Shown: piece by piece, positions 18,899 to 27,827 of the stretch | How positions within the stretch are numbered: position 1 is the stretch's first letter | Layout of the letters: every line of letters begins with the position of its first letter | From: JADFGZ01 sp965222345 | GTDB lineage: Bacteria > Acidobacteriota > Terriglobia > 2-12-FULL-54-10 | Assembly: GCA_965222345.1 (NCBI GenBank) | Contig: CBDCTS010000009.1 | Coordinates: 5,443-69,442, forward strand | Length of the DNA: 64,000 nucleotides | Direction of reading: 5' to 3' | Notes under the pieces: model-generated | Seen by the model: only the letters and a program-made list of their open reading frames with translations | Told to the model about the DNA's origin: nothing | Database searches by the model: none | Position numbers and translations under genes: made by a program

Positions 18899-19218
18899 CC
18901 GGATAACCGCCTTCCGATTCTTTGTCCCGCCAGCAACCTCAAGACTTACAGCTTGCGTTGCAGGACATTCCTTCTGCGCGCCTGGGCCTCTTCCCCGCCT
19001 GAACGATTCAGGGTAGTGAATGCTCCGCACCGGGTCAAGGGTTGCCGCACGGGCTCTTGCCAACCCGCCCTCCCTACCGGACAGCCAAGGGCGTTGTTCT
19101 ATGTCGAGTAGTTTGCTAGCCTGAAAGCTGCAGGAAATCAACGAAGCTTCAAATAGCAGGACGAGATAACAAGGACGTAATCTTGCTCCCGAATGCAGGG
19201 AGTCCGGAATTCCGGCAA
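18899..19218. other. divergent intergenic region between the PAP2 and symporter genes
   Basis: About 320 nt separate the minus-strand PAP2 gene from the plus-strand small membrane protein and symporter. It must hold promoters for both directions. The frames that cross it have no recognisable domains. I found no clear operator. Confidence 0.35.
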
Positions 19219-19356
19219 ATGAACCAGAACCTCGAGGAAGAAAAACCTCCTTTCTTTAGCACTTGGCGGCGGCTCTACATTGCGGTGCTCGGCTATCTCT
19301 GTGCGCTGATCTTTCTGTTCTACGTATTCACCAAAGCTTTCCACTTTCCCTCATGA
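19219..19356 (+). CDS. 45-residue single-helix membrane protein coupled to a symporter
   Basis: A short frame from ATG 19219 to TGA 19356 encodes an acidic N-terminus (MNQNLEEEKPPFF), a WRR basic turn, and one hydrophobic helix (YIAVLGYLCALIFLFYVFT), ending in KAFHFPS. Its stop overlaps the symporter start as ATGA, which suggests translational coupling and a joint function. The topology rule predicts a cytoplasmic N-terminus. I do not recognise a family. It could be a small auxiliary subunit of the transporter, by analogy with small partners of other sodium:solute symporters. Confidence 0.6.
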   Translation: MNQNLEEEKPPFFSTWRRLYIAVLGYLCALIFLFYVFTKAFHFPS

Positions 19357-21053
19357 GATCACTCGACTGGGTTGTCTTAGTTGTCTTTCTTCTCTGGATT
19401 GTCGGCTACGGCATCTATAAGGGCCGCAGCAAAAGCGATACGATCCGGGGCTACCTGCTGGCGGATAAAACCATGCCTTGGTGGGCCATGGGACTGTCCA
19501 TCATGGCTACCCAAGCCAGCGCCATCACCTTCATCGGCACCACCGGACAGGCCTATGTGGACGGGATGCGCTTCCTGCAGTTCTACTTCGGCCTGCCGAT
19601 TGCCATGGTGATCCTCTCCGCCACGGTGGTGCCTCGGTTTCACAAAGCAAACGTCGTCACCGCTTACGAGTATCTGGAACAGCGCTTCGACGCGAAGACC
19701 CGCTTGGCGACGAGTATCATCTTCCTGATCCAGCGGGGCCTGGGGGTGGGGATTGCGCTTTATGCTCCCGCCGTAGTCCTCTCCCTGATTCTGGGCTGGA
19801 GCGAGCAGATTACCGTCATCGTCATGGCGGCCGTTGTCATCGCCTACGCTGTCCCGGGCGGCATCCGCGCGGTTACTTGGACCGACGTGCAGCAGATGCT
19901 GCTGATCATTCTCGGCGTCGTCGTGGCTTTTCTGACCGCCATCCTGTCGCTTCCGCCGGACGTCTCGGTAGGCGATGCGTTTTACCTGGCAGGAGCCTCA
20001 GGCCGCTTGAACGCCGTGGACCTGTCGTTCGATCTCAACAACCGTTACAACCTGTGGTCGGGGCTTTTCGGCGGAATGTTTCTGGCCCTGGCCTATTTCG
20101 GCACCGACCAATCCCAAGTCCAGCGCTACCTGCAAGGCAAGTCCATCTCCCACAGCCGCAACAGCCTGATCTTCAACGCCTGCGCCAAATTGCCGCTGCA
20201 ATTTTTTATTCTGCTGACCGGAGCGATGGTCTTCGTGTTCTATCAGTTTGAGCGGCCACCCATGCTGTTCAATCAGGCCGAGGCTGCCAAGATTGAACGC
20301 CTGGAGGGAACTCCTCTGGCCGGACGCTATGAAGTGGCTCAGGAAAACTACCAGCAAGCCCACCAGCAACGCCAGCAGGTGGCGCGTAATCTGATTCAAA
20401 ACAGGCACAGCGACACAAACCTTCCAGGCACTAACCCCGATGCTGGTCCCCAGCAACTGAAAGAAGCCAACCAGGCCGTGGAGGATGCGCGGCAAGAAGG
20501 AATTCAACTGCTGCGCGAGGTAAATTCCGGAAGCGACTATAACGACACCAATTATATCTTTCTGAATTTTGTGACCAGCTATTTTCCGCTTGGGGTCGTG
20601 GGACTCATCATTGCGGCCATCTTTGCCGCCGCAATGTCCAGCATCTCCTCGGAACTGAACTCGCTGTCTGCCACGACGCTCATCGATCTCTACCGCCGCC
20701 ACTGGAAGCGGCAGTCGACCGAGGCGCACTACGTCCGGGTTGCCAAGATGGGAACCGCCTTCTGGGGCGTCTACGCTGCTGTCTTTGCGAGTTTTGCGGG
20801 GGGTTTTGGTTCTTTGATCGAGGCCGTCAACAGCATCGGCTCGCTGTTTTACGGCTCCGTGCTGGGAGTCTTTGTACTTGCCTTCGGTTTCCCGAGAGCC
20901 ACAGGCAACGGGGCATTTATTGGATTGATCGTGGGTGAGATCGCGGTGATTGCCACTAGCGTTTTTACGGGTGTCTCTTTTCTTTGGTACAACGTGATCG
21001 GCTGCCTGGTGGTGGTGGGGGTGGGAATGGCGGTGAGCGCCGCTCGTAAATGA
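19353..21053 (+). CDS. sodium:solute symporter (SSS) family protein
   Basis: I choose ATG 19353, which overlaps the stop of the preceding small gene. The 566-residue product begins with a helix (DWVVLVVFLLWIVGYGIY) and has about 13 helices, including MGLSIMATQASAITFIGTTG, YAVPGGIRAVTWTDVQQ, and FAAAMSSISSELNSLS in the sodium-site helix. Between about 320 and 420 there is a polar insertion rich in Gln, Glu and Ala with coiled-coil character, which simple SSS members lack. The substrate is unknown (sugar, sialate, proline-type ligands are possible). Confidence 0.87.
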   Translation: MRSLDWVVLVVFLLWIVGYGIYKGRSKSDTIRGYLLADKTMPWWAMGLSIMATQASAITFIGTTGQAYVDGMRFLQFYFGLPIAMVILSATVVPRFHKANVVTAYEYLEQRFDAKTRLATSIIFLIQRGLGVGIALYAPAVVLSLILGWSEQITVIVMAAVVIAYAVPGGIRAVTWTDVQQMLLIILGVVVAFLTAILSLPPDVSVGDAFYLAGASGRLNAVDLSFDLNNRYNLWSGLFGGMFLALAYFGTDQSQVQRYLQGKSISHSRNSLIFNACAKLPLQFFILLTGAMVFVFYQFERPPMLFNQAEAAKIERLEGTPLAGRYEVAQENYQQAHQQRQQVARNLIQNRHSDTNLPGTNPDAGPQQLKEANQAVEDARQEGIQLLREVNSGSDYNDTNYIFLNFVTSYFPLGVVGLIIAAIFAAAMSSISSELNSLSATTLIDLYRRHWKRQSTEAHYVRVAKMGTAFWGVYAAVFASFAGGFGSLIEAVNSIGSLFYGSVLGVFVLAFGFPRATGNGAFIGLIVGEIAVIATSVFTGVSFLWYNVIGCLVVVGVGMAVSAARK

Positions 21054-21065
21054 TCCGCTTGACTC

Positions 21066-21094
21066 ACGTTGGGTCCTCGAAGATCACCCAACGT
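21066..21094. terminator. hairpin between convergent genes, possible bidirectional terminator
   Basis: A perfect 9-bp inverted repeat, ACGTTGGGT and ACCCAACGT, is separated by 11 nt. It sits 13 nt after the symporter stop and about 120 nt from the stop of the opposing M28 peptidase gene. No U-run follows, so a classical intrinsic terminator is uncertain. A second small hairpin (GAGTACA/TGTACTC) lies at about 21110-21129. Confidence 0.4.
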
Positions 21095-21215
21095 AACTTA
21101 CATTGACCGCGAGTACATTGGTTGTACTCATTGATTAACCGGCTTTTCATCAGCCAGAAGTGTGTTCCACAAAGGCAATATGGAATCCCCTCATTAGCAC
21201 ACTATCCAGCCTTCC

Positions 21216-23126
21216 TCACTCCCTCCGCCCCAGCTTAACCACGGCCCGGATCTCTTGCTCACCTCTGAGGATCACAACAGGGACCTCATCATCAGGGCTC
21301 TTGCCGCGCAGAGCGTAGGTGAAGTCATAAATGCTTCGCATCTGGTTCCCGTCAAACTCGATGAGGATGTCTCCCGCCTGCAAGCCCGCCAGGGCAGCCG
21401 GGCTGCCTTCCCGGACATCTGCGAACTTCACTCCTTTTTCATTCTCGCCGAAATCGGGGACGCTCCCAAAATAAGTTCCGTAACCGCTGCCGCCTTCACC
21501 TGCCCGGCCACGATTTCTCCTCTGACGACGCACCCGGGTAAACTGCGGACGTTCGTCCTCTGCGTCGATCTTCTGGACCACGCGGCTCACCAACTCCAGC
21601 AGGCGCACCGTATTTTCCGTTTCGAGCTTTTCCCAGGTGTCAGAGGGTTTGTGGTAGTCGGAGTGCAAGCCAGAGAAGAAGAACATCACCGGCACCTGCT
21701 TCCGGTTGAAGGAGACATGGTCGCTGGCGTCATAACCGGCGTCAGAAAACTCGATCTGGAAAGCTGGGCCCCGGTTTTCCTGTTCCACATTTTCCTGCTC
21801 TACTAGCTGGCGGAAGCTGGGAGACGTGCCCACCCCGCCGATATAGAGCTTGTTCTGTTTCACCCTTCCGATCATGTCCAGATTCAGCATCGCAATCGTG
21901 CGATCAAGCCGGATGAGAGGCTCTTCCACATAGTGGGCCGAACCGAGCAACCCCAACTCCTCCCCGGCAAAGGCCAGGAAGAGAACTGAACGGCGCAACT
22001 GGCCGCGTTCGGCGCTGAAGGCGCGGGCCAACTCTAGTATGCCGGCAGTGCCCGATGCATTGTCGTCAGCCCCGTTGTGAATTTGCCCCGCCAGCCGGGG
22101 AGACATGCTGTTCTGCTCCCCCAGTCCCAGGTGATCGTAGTGTGCGCCGAGGATGATGACCTCGTCGCGCAGAACAGGATCGCTGCCCGGTAAAAAACCT
22201 GCGACATTCTTCAGAACACGCTTGCGGTGCAGCACGTCGGCCCGGAGTTTCACCTGAATGGTGTCAGGCAGGAGAGAAGAGCGGGGTGTGAGATCACCGT
22301 CAATCTCCTCCTGCAAATCCAACAGTGAAATGTCCGCCTGGCTCATCCACTCTTCCACCACGTCCTGCTTGACGTGAACGGCCAGCATCCCCAGATTGGA
22401 CGGGCCGCCGGCCCTTCCGAACCGCACAAGCTCATCTTCGCTTCCCCTGTGGTTGAGCGGGTCGTTTACCAGCAGCATGGCCACTGCACCGTGGTTCCGG
22501 GCATTGATTGCCTTGTTCACCAGCCCCGCATGCCTCGTAAACCGCCTTCCCTGAAAGACGCTGTCGCCGTCGTTTTCCTGCGGCTCATGGCGCAGCACGA
22601 GGACCACCTTTCCCTCAACATCGATGCCGTCATAGTCATCGTAGCCGTATTCCGGCGCCGTGATGCCATATCCTACGAAGACCAAGCTGCCGGTGCGCTC
22701 CCCGCTGCCGGACATGCTCAGCGGAATAAAGTGGGTGTGGATCTGGTAGGAGCTGGTCGAAGGGCTAATGAGTGACAGGCTGTTGTCTTCGCCGAGTTCC
22801 GCACCCACATTGGCTGTAAAAGGCTGAAAATCCCCGCCCGGCAAAACCTCCAGGCCCGCCTTGCTGAACTGCTCGGCGATGTAGGCGGCAGCCTCTTCCA
22901 ATTCCGGGATGTTATTTCCCCGCCCCCTCAGTTGGTCGCTCGACAAATATTTTGCGTCGGCGAGCCAGCGGTCGCTCTGAACGGAAATCTCCGCGAGCAA
23001 CGACCCCTGAAAAACGGCGAGCAGGAGAAGCACTCGCACCGGCAAGGTAAGAATTGCAATAGCAGTTCCTCGCGGACCGCTCAGTGGACCGCCGATGATT
23101 TTGTTTTGCATGGCAATGATTTTCAA
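21216..23126 (-). CDS. secreted M28-family zinc peptidase with PA and C-terminal PDZ domains
   Basis: The protein has a signal-anchor or signal peptide at about residues 25-46. A PA-like insert follows (about 130-290, with NHGAVAMLLVNDP). The M28 catalytic core carries all five metal ligands: GAHYDHLG, GADDNASG, GEELGLLGS, LNLDMIGR and DYHKPSDT. The last 90 residues are a PDZ domain (VREGSPAALAGLQAGDILIE). It is an aminopeptidase-type enzyme of the envelope or exterior. The TTG at 23126 overlaps the stop of the upstream 118-residue gene. ATG 23111 is the other possible start. It ends the oxidase operon. Confidence 0.87.
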   Translation of the reverse strand: MKIIAMQNKIIGGPLSGPRGTAIAILTLPVRVLLLLAVFQGSLLAEISVQSDRWLADAKYLSSDQLRGRGNNIPELEEAAAYIAEQFSKAGLEVLPGGDFQPFTANVGAELGEDNSLSLISPSTSSYQIHTHFIPLSMSGSGERTGSLVFVGYGITAPEYGYDDYDGIDVEGKVVLVLRHEPQENDGDSVFQGRRFTRHAGLVNKAINARNHGAVAMLLVNDPLNHRGSEDELVRFGRAGGPSNLGMLAVHVKQDVVEEWMSQADISLLDLQEEIDGDLTPRSSLLPDTIQVKLRADVLHRKRVLKNVAGFLPGSDPVLRDEVIILGAHYDHLGLGEQNSMSPRLAGQIHNGADDNASGTAGILELARAFSAERGQLRRSVLFLAFAGEELGLLGSAHYVEEPLIRLDRTIAMLNLDMIGRVKQNKLYIGGVGTSPSFRQLVEQENVEQENRGPAFQIEFSDAGYDASDHVSFNRKQVPVMFFFSGLHSDYHKPSDTWEKLETENTVRLLELVSRVVQKIDAEDERPQFTRVRRQRRNRGRAGEGGSGYGTYFGSVPDFGENEKGVKFADVREGSPAALAGLQAGDILIEFDGNQMRSIYDFTYALRGKSPDDEVPVVILRGEQEIRAVVKLGRRE

Positions 23127-23479
23127 GAGAGCGGGCCGACGGGCCGCTCAAAGATTTGGCGGGGAAGCGCTACACTGGCCTGTTCAGCGGTTTCCAGCGC
23201 CCAGGAAGGGCTTTCCGGCACCCGGCGTTTCCAGAGTTCCTGCGAATTGCGGCAGCGAAACGCGTATAACAAAATGCCGCTCATAATCGTTACCGGAGGA
23301 ATCAATAATACGATAATGCCAATATTCAGGGCCCGGATGCCCTCGGCACCTTGGGCGGCGGCGGTTGTATAGCACATGGAGCACTGGGCCAGCGCCGGAG
23401 AAGCGGCAATCCAGAAAGCCGCTGCAACCAGCACAATTGCCGGGAGCCATTTTCCTATGCGACTGACGCCATCCGGCAC
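23123..23479 (-). CDS. small membrane protein of the cytochrome oxidase operon (uncharacterised)
   Basis: The 118-residue product has a signal or first helix (about 10-30, ending ALAQ), then CSMCYTTAAAQG with a CxxC pair, and a second helix (IGIIVLLIPPVTIMSGILLY). The CxxC just after the predicted cleavage site faces the periplasm, which would suit metal or redox chemistry, but no function is known to me. It lies 25 nt after the subunit IV gene and overlaps the M28 peptidase start. Confidence 0.65.
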   Translation of the reverse strand: MPDGVSRIGKWLPAIVLVAAAFWIAASPALAQCSMCYTTAAAQGAEGIRALNIGIIVLLIPPVTIMSGILLYAFRCRNSQELWKRRVPESPSWALETAEQASVALPRQIFERPVGPLS

Positions 23480-23504
23480 GGATCGTTCCCTCCGCAGATA
23501 GCCG

Positions 23505-23819
23505 TTATGGCCACCGCAACTCGAGCAGTCGGAAACTGTCGGGGAAGAACACGAAAAGCAAGCACGTCACCAGAACCCACATCGGGACCAGGGTCCAAAC
23601 CAGACTCGCCCGCTCAAACCGCAGATGCATGAAATAGGCCACAATCAAGGCGGCCTTGATTAGGGACAATCCCATTAGAATGATCAGCATGGGGGTTACC
23701 GCAAGCTGTATGTAGGCGAGAAGAACCTCCACTACCGTCATGCCCAGCAACGCAGCCCAGACGCCTAGATATAGGCGGGTGCCTCCTTCGGCATGTCCAA
23801 TCGCTTGGTTCGCGCTCAT
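23505..23819 (-). CDS. cytochrome c oxidase subunit IV (bacterial CoxD/CtaF type)
   Basis: The 104-residue protein has three membrane helices and the family pattern YLGVWAALLGMTVVEVLLAY followed by KAALIVAYFMHLRFER. It is a small accessory subunit of aa3-type oxidases. It sits in the expected operon position after the two subunit III genes. Confidence 0.85.
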   Translation of the reverse strand: MSANQAIGHAEGGTRLYLGVWAALLGMTVVEVLLAYIQLAVTPMLIILMGLSLIKAALIVAYFMHLRFERASLVWTLVPMWVLVTCLLFVFFPDSFRLLELRWP

Positions 23820-23854
23820 TTCCTTTTATCCTCTTTTGTTTGCCCCATATCCCG

Positions 23855-24487
23855 TTAGCCCATATCGACCGACAGCAAATACACCAGCGGAAAGATGAAC
23901 ATCCAGACCAAATCGACAAAGTGCCAGTACAGTCCGCTGATCTCCACGTGGTCTGCCGTATAACGCCCTCGTTTGAACCCAGCCGCCATGATACCAAGAA
24001 CGATAACTCCGATCGTCACGTGAAGCATGTGAAGGCCGGTCAGCGCGAAAAAGGTTCCGCCGAACAAGGGCGCGCCCCAGGCATTTTCAAATGGCCGCAA
24101 GCCTTGGTGGATCAGATCTCTCCACTCGTTCGCGTGCAGGATGAGGAACAGGACTCCTCCCAGCATCGTAAAGCCCATCCAGCGAACCGTGGCGCTTATC
24201 TTCCCTTCCTTGGCCGACGCCACGGCCATCACCATGGTGATGCTGCTCGACAGCAGACAAAACGTCATGACGCTGGCGACAATGATGCTCGGCCAAAAAT
24301 GAAAGGGAGTAGGCCAATCTTCGTTCGCAACCCGGACGTAGCTGTAGGCAATCAGCAGGCTGCCAAAGGTCAGGGCATCGGAGATAATAAAAAGCCACAT
24401 CCCCAATTTCTTCGAAGAAATCGCGTAGGGTGCAACTCCCCCTCCCCACACCGTAGCACCAGCCTGATCCACTCCTGCAGCAGCCAC
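23855..24487 (-). CDS. cytochrome c oxidase subunit III (second copy)
   Basis: I start at GTG 24487, preceded by ggaggtgagg, 5 nt after the stop of the first subunit III gene. The longer frame upstream overlaps that gene. The 210-residue product has about six or seven helices, with KKLGMWLFIISDALTFGSLL near the N-terminus, THxLHVTIG-like TGLHMLHVTIGVIVLGIM, and the family end HFVDLVWMFIFPLVYLL. It is a subunit of the heme-copper oxidase in the cytoplasmic membrane. Having two consecutive subunit III genes suggests a split or duplicated function. Confidence 0.88.
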   Translation of the reverse strand: MAAAGVDQAGATVWGGGVAPYAISSKKLGMWLFIISDALTFGSLLIAYSYVRVANEDWPTPFHFWPSIIVASVMTFCLLSSSITMVMAVASAKEGKISATVRWMGFTMLGGVLFLILHANEWRDLIHQGLRPFENAWGAPLFGGTFFALTGLHMLHVTIGVIVLGIMAAGFKRGRYTADHVEISGLYWHFVDLVWMFIFPLVYLLSVDMG

Positions 24488-24492
24488 TTTCC

Positions 24493-25146
24493 TCACCTCC
24501 AAAACAGCATTAAACAAAGAATATAAAACCAGAGTCCATCCATGAAATGCCAATAAATAGCCGTCACTTCCAGCACCGTTCGCTTAGCCGGGCCCAGGCG
24601 GTAGCGACAAGCCTCAACGGTCACATAGAGAAGAGCAAGCACCCCAACCGCCAGGTGCACCCCGTGCGCGCCCGTCAACAGGTAGAAGAAGGAACTGCTG
24701 GGGTTGGTCGTCAGGTAAATGCCCTGGGAGGTTAGTTGCCTCCACGCCAGCAGTTGCCCAACCAGAAACGCAACTCCCAAAATCGCAGTGACCGACAGCC
24801 AGCGGTTGAACGCTTCCCGCAACCCAAGTTGCAAAATCCGTCGTGCGCGTTCCAGCGTCAGGCTACTGAGGATCAGCAGCACCGTATTCGCCCAAAGTAT
24901 GGAAGGAATCCCAATCGGCTGCCAATCATCCGACAGTCCGCTGCGAACGATATAAGCGCTGGTGAAGGCAACAAACAGCATCGTGACGGCCACCAAAGCC
25001 AGCCACATGCCCGTGCGGTATATGCGCCTGCCAGCCCCTGGGGTAAAACCGCCAGGGCTGGAATCTCCAAATCCGCCGGGAGGAAAACTCCCGCCTCCTC
25101 CGCCCAGGGTGGCTTTCGGCCTTTGGGGTGCTATCGTCGTTGCCAT
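24493..25146 (-). CDS. cytochrome c oxidase subunit III family protein (first copy)
   Basis: The 217-residue product has a Gly/Pro-rich N-terminal tail (about residues 10-40) and five helices. It shows the subunit III landmarks RTGMWLALVAVTMLFVAFTS, FFYLLTGAHGVHLAVGVLAL and the end YWHFMDGLWFYILCLMLFW. It is more divergent than the following paralog. ATG 25146 lies 89 nt after coxA. The next gene begins 5 nt past its stop, so translation is coupled. Confidence 0.87.
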   Translation of the reverse strand: MATTIAPQRPKATLGGGGGSFPPGGFGDSSPGGFTPGAGRRIYRTGMWLALVAVTMLFVAFTSAYIVRSGLSDDWQPIGIPSILWANTVLLILSSLTLERARRILQLGLREAFNRWLSVTAILGVAFLVGQLLAWRQLTSQGIYLTTNPSSSFFYLLTGAHGVHLAVGVLALLYVTVEACRYRLGPAKRTVLEVTAIYWHFMDGLWFYILCLMLFWR

Positions 25147-25235
25147 AATTTTCAGAATCTCTTTACTATCTTTTCACTTGCGCTTCACCCGCGCCGATAG
25201 CCGCGACCTTGCCGCCGCAGAACCGCCGGAGGGCT

Positions 25236-26984
25236 TCAAGGCACCGGTTGCTCGGGAGCGGTCTGCATAATGTAGTCTTTCGCAGCGCCCGGCTTGCCGT
25301 ACTCGTACGGTCCATGGTAAACGACCGGCTCCCGCCCACCAAAGTTGTCATGCGGAGGCGGTGAAGGAACAGTCCATTCCAGGGTAGTAGCCTCCCAGGG
25401 ATTTTCCCCGGCCTTGGCCCCCCGGAACAGGCTCCATAGAAAGTTGGCGAGGAACAGGAACTGGGCCGAGATAGTGATGATGGCTGCAATCGAGATGAAC
25501 AAGTGTAGTGGATCGAGCGCAATCAGAAACTCAAACTCGGTAGTATCGGGGTAGCGGCGCGGGTGCCCAGCCACACCCAGGAAATGCATCGGCATGAATA
25601 TGGCGTACACGCCGATAAAGGTGAACCAGAAGTGGATTTTGCCCAGGCTGTCGTTCATCATCCGTCCGAACATCTTGGGAAACCAGTAGTAGGTGGCCGC
25701 AAAAATTCCGAAAATCGCCGCCACTCCCATGATCATGTGGAAGTGGCCGACCACGAAGTAGGTATCATGAAAATAAAGGTCCAGCGCGGGCTGACCGAGG
25801 AAGATGCCGCTCACGCCGCCGGTCACAAACAGGGAGACGAATCCAATCGCGTAGAGCATCGGGGTCGTAAAGCGGATCGAGCCGCCCCACAGAGTCCCCA
25901 ACCAGTTGAACGTCTTGATGGCGGAAGGGACGCCGATGGCCATGGTCAATACCGAGAACGCAATGGCGGAGTAAGGGCTCATCCCGCTGATGAACATGTG
26001 ATGCCCCCACACGAAGAACCCTAAAAAGCCGATGCCCAGAATAGCGTACACCATTGCCCGGTAGCCGAAGATGGGTTTGCGGGAAAAAGCGGAAAGAACC
26101 TGGGAAGTGACACCCATGCCGGGCAGGATCGCAATGTAAACCTCCGGATGGCCGAAAAACCAGAACAAGTGCTGCCAGAGCAGCGGGGATCCGCCCTTGT
26201 GAGGAAGAATCTGTCCGCTGACCACCAAGCCCGTCGGGATAAAAAAGCTTGTTCCGGCCGTTCGGTCCAGCAGCAGAAGAACTCCGCCCGCCAGAAGGAC
26301 ACCGAAAGCGAGCAAGCCCAGGATCGCCGTCACAAACCAAGCCCAGACGGTGAGCGGCATGCGCATCAGGGACATCCCTTTGGCCCGCAGGTCCAAAGTG
26401 GTGGCGATAAAATTTAACGCGGACATCAAGGCGCCGCCACAGAAAATCGCAATACTGATGATCCAAAGCGTTTGGCCGGCCCCCAGCCCCGGACCGGCAA
26501 CCTCGCCCACGGCGCTTAGCGGCGGATAAGCAGTCCAACCGGCTATGGGTGCTCCGCCGGTCACAAAGAAAGCCGCCAGCATAACCAAAAAAGAAAGCAA
26601 GGTCACCCAGAACGAAAGCATGTTCAGGAACGGGAAGGCCATGTCGGCGGCGCCGATCTGGATGGGAAGAAAGTAGTTTCCAAAGCCGCCCTGGGGAGCG
26701 GTCGTGAGGACGAAAAACACCATGATGGTTCCATGCATCGTCATCAGCGCCAGATAGGCTTCCGGCGTCATGATGCCGTCGGGAACCAACGGCAATTCCG
26801 CGCTGGGCCAAGCCAGGCGGAGACGCATGTACAAAGACAAGCCCATGCCCACGAAGACTGCAACCAAGGCGAGAAGGTAATACTGGATTCCGATGATCTT
26901 ATGGTCGTAGCTGAATATGTATTTGCGGATGAAACTCGTCGGAGCCTCGTGGTGAACGGCTACCGATCCTGCTGCTTCTGCCAT
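25236..26984 (-). CDS. ctaD: cytochrome c oxidase subunit I
   Basis: The 582-residue protein has 12 or more helices. The copper-B/active-site segment LFWFFGHPEVYIAILPGMG has the E and the cross-linked His-Tyr of A-type oxidases, and WGHHMFISGM carries the two further copper-B histidines. FHDTYFVVGHFHMIMG supplies the heme ligand region. This is the catalytic subunit of an aa3-type oxidase reducing oxygen to water. It lies 54 nt after ctaC and is followed by the two subunit III genes, subunit IV and a small membrane protein. Confidence 0.96.
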   Translation of the reverse strand: MAEAAGSVAVHHEAPTSFIRKYIFSYDHKIIGIQYYLLALVAVFVGMGLSLYMRLRLAWPSAELPLVPDGIMTPEAYLALMTMHGTIMVFFVLTTAPQGGFGNYFLPIQIGAADMAFPFLNMLSFWVTLLSFLVMLAAFFVTGGAPIAGWTAYPPLSAVGEVAGPGLGAGQTLWIISIAIFCGGALMSALNFIATTLDLRAKGMSLMRMPLTVWAWFVTAILGLLAFGVLLAGGVLLLLDRTAGTSFFIPTGLVVSGQILPHKGGSPLLWQHLFWFFGHPEVYIAILPGMGVTSQVLSAFSRKPIFGYRAMVYAILGIGFLGFFVWGHHMFISGMSPYSAIAFSVLTMAIGVPSAIKTFNWLGTLWGGSIRFTTPMLYAIGFVSLFVTGGVSGIFLGQPALDLYFHDTYFVVGHFHMIMGVAAIFGIFAATYYWFPKMFGRMMNDSLGKIHFWFTFIGVYAIFMPMHFLGVAGHPRRYPDTTEFEFLIALDPLHLFISIAAIITISAQFLFLANFLWSLFRGAKAGENPWEATTLEWTVPSPPPHDNFGGREPVVYHGPYEYGKPGAAKDYIMQTAPEQPVP

Positions 26985-27038
26985 TACTGTTTCCTCATCT
27001 ATTGCGAGCCAATGTCCGGGTTAATCGATGCCCGGCGC

Positions 27039-27827
27039 TTATTCCAACGCATTGTCCCGGAGCCAGTCCTGAAAGTCCTGTTCCGACATCACCAGAAGAT
27101 AGGTCCTCATCTGAGAGTGTCCCAGCCCGCACAATTCGGTGCACGGAACTTCATACCGGCCCACCGTATTCGCGGTGAAATGAAGCCGGGTCTCCATGCC
27201 GGGAACCACGTCTTGCTTGATCCGCATCTCACGCACAAAAAAACTATGGATGACGTCCTTGGAGCGCATAATCACTTCCACCGGGCGATCCACAGGTACT
27301 GCTATCACCGGCATCACCAAGTCGTCCGTGGCAGCCGGGTCGTCGTAATCCAGTCCCAGGGGATTTCCGACGGATTCATCCATGAGCTCCGGCGAGACGC
27401 GGCCAAACTGGCCATCCGGCCCCGAATAGCGGAAGTTCCATGCGAACTGCTGTGCCATGATCTCTATCTGAACGGCGTCGGCAGGCGCTTCCTGTAAATG
27501 CACCTGAGCCCAGATGTGCTGGCCTACCAAAACAAGACCGACAAAGAGGACAGCCGTTGCTGAGGTCCAAATGATTTCCATCTTCGTGTTTCCATGGGAA
27601 TAATGTGCCCGCCCGCCCCGATCGCGATAGCGAAAGACCGCGTAACACAAACCCAACTGTGCGAAAAAGAAGATGATCCCGGTGACGACCAGAGTCAGCA
27701 TGAACTGCTCGTCGTAGGCCGCTCTTTGTTCGGAGATGAGTGGGGGAAACCACCATATTTTCGCCGCGAAGATGTACATGGATGCAATGGTAATCAGACT
27801 GATCACCAGTGCGAGCAAAAGCGCCAT
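27039..27827 (-). CDS. ctaC: cytochrome c oxidase subunit II
   Basis: The 262-residue product has two N-terminal helices (about 5-25 and 48-65) and a periplasmic cupredoxin domain with the complete CuA site: D-V-I-H-S-F and C-T-E-L-C-G-L-G-H-S-Q-M near the end. It has no fused cytochrome c domain, unlike caa3 types. It is the first gene of the operon, so the promoter must lie in 27828-28141. Confidence 0.95.
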   Translation of the reverse strand: MALLLALVISLITIASMYIFAAKIWWFPPLISEQRAAYDEQFMLTLVVTGIIFFFAQLGLCYAVFRYRDRGGRAHYSHGNTKMEIIWTSATAVLFVGLVLVGQHIWAQVHLQEAPADAVQIEIMAQQFAWNFRYSGPDGQFGRVSPELMDESVGNPLGLDYDDPAATDDLVMPVIAVPVDRPVEVIMRSKDVIHSFFVREMRIKQDVVPGMETRLHFTANTVGRYEVPCTELCGLGHSQMRTYLLVMSEQDFQDWLRDNALE

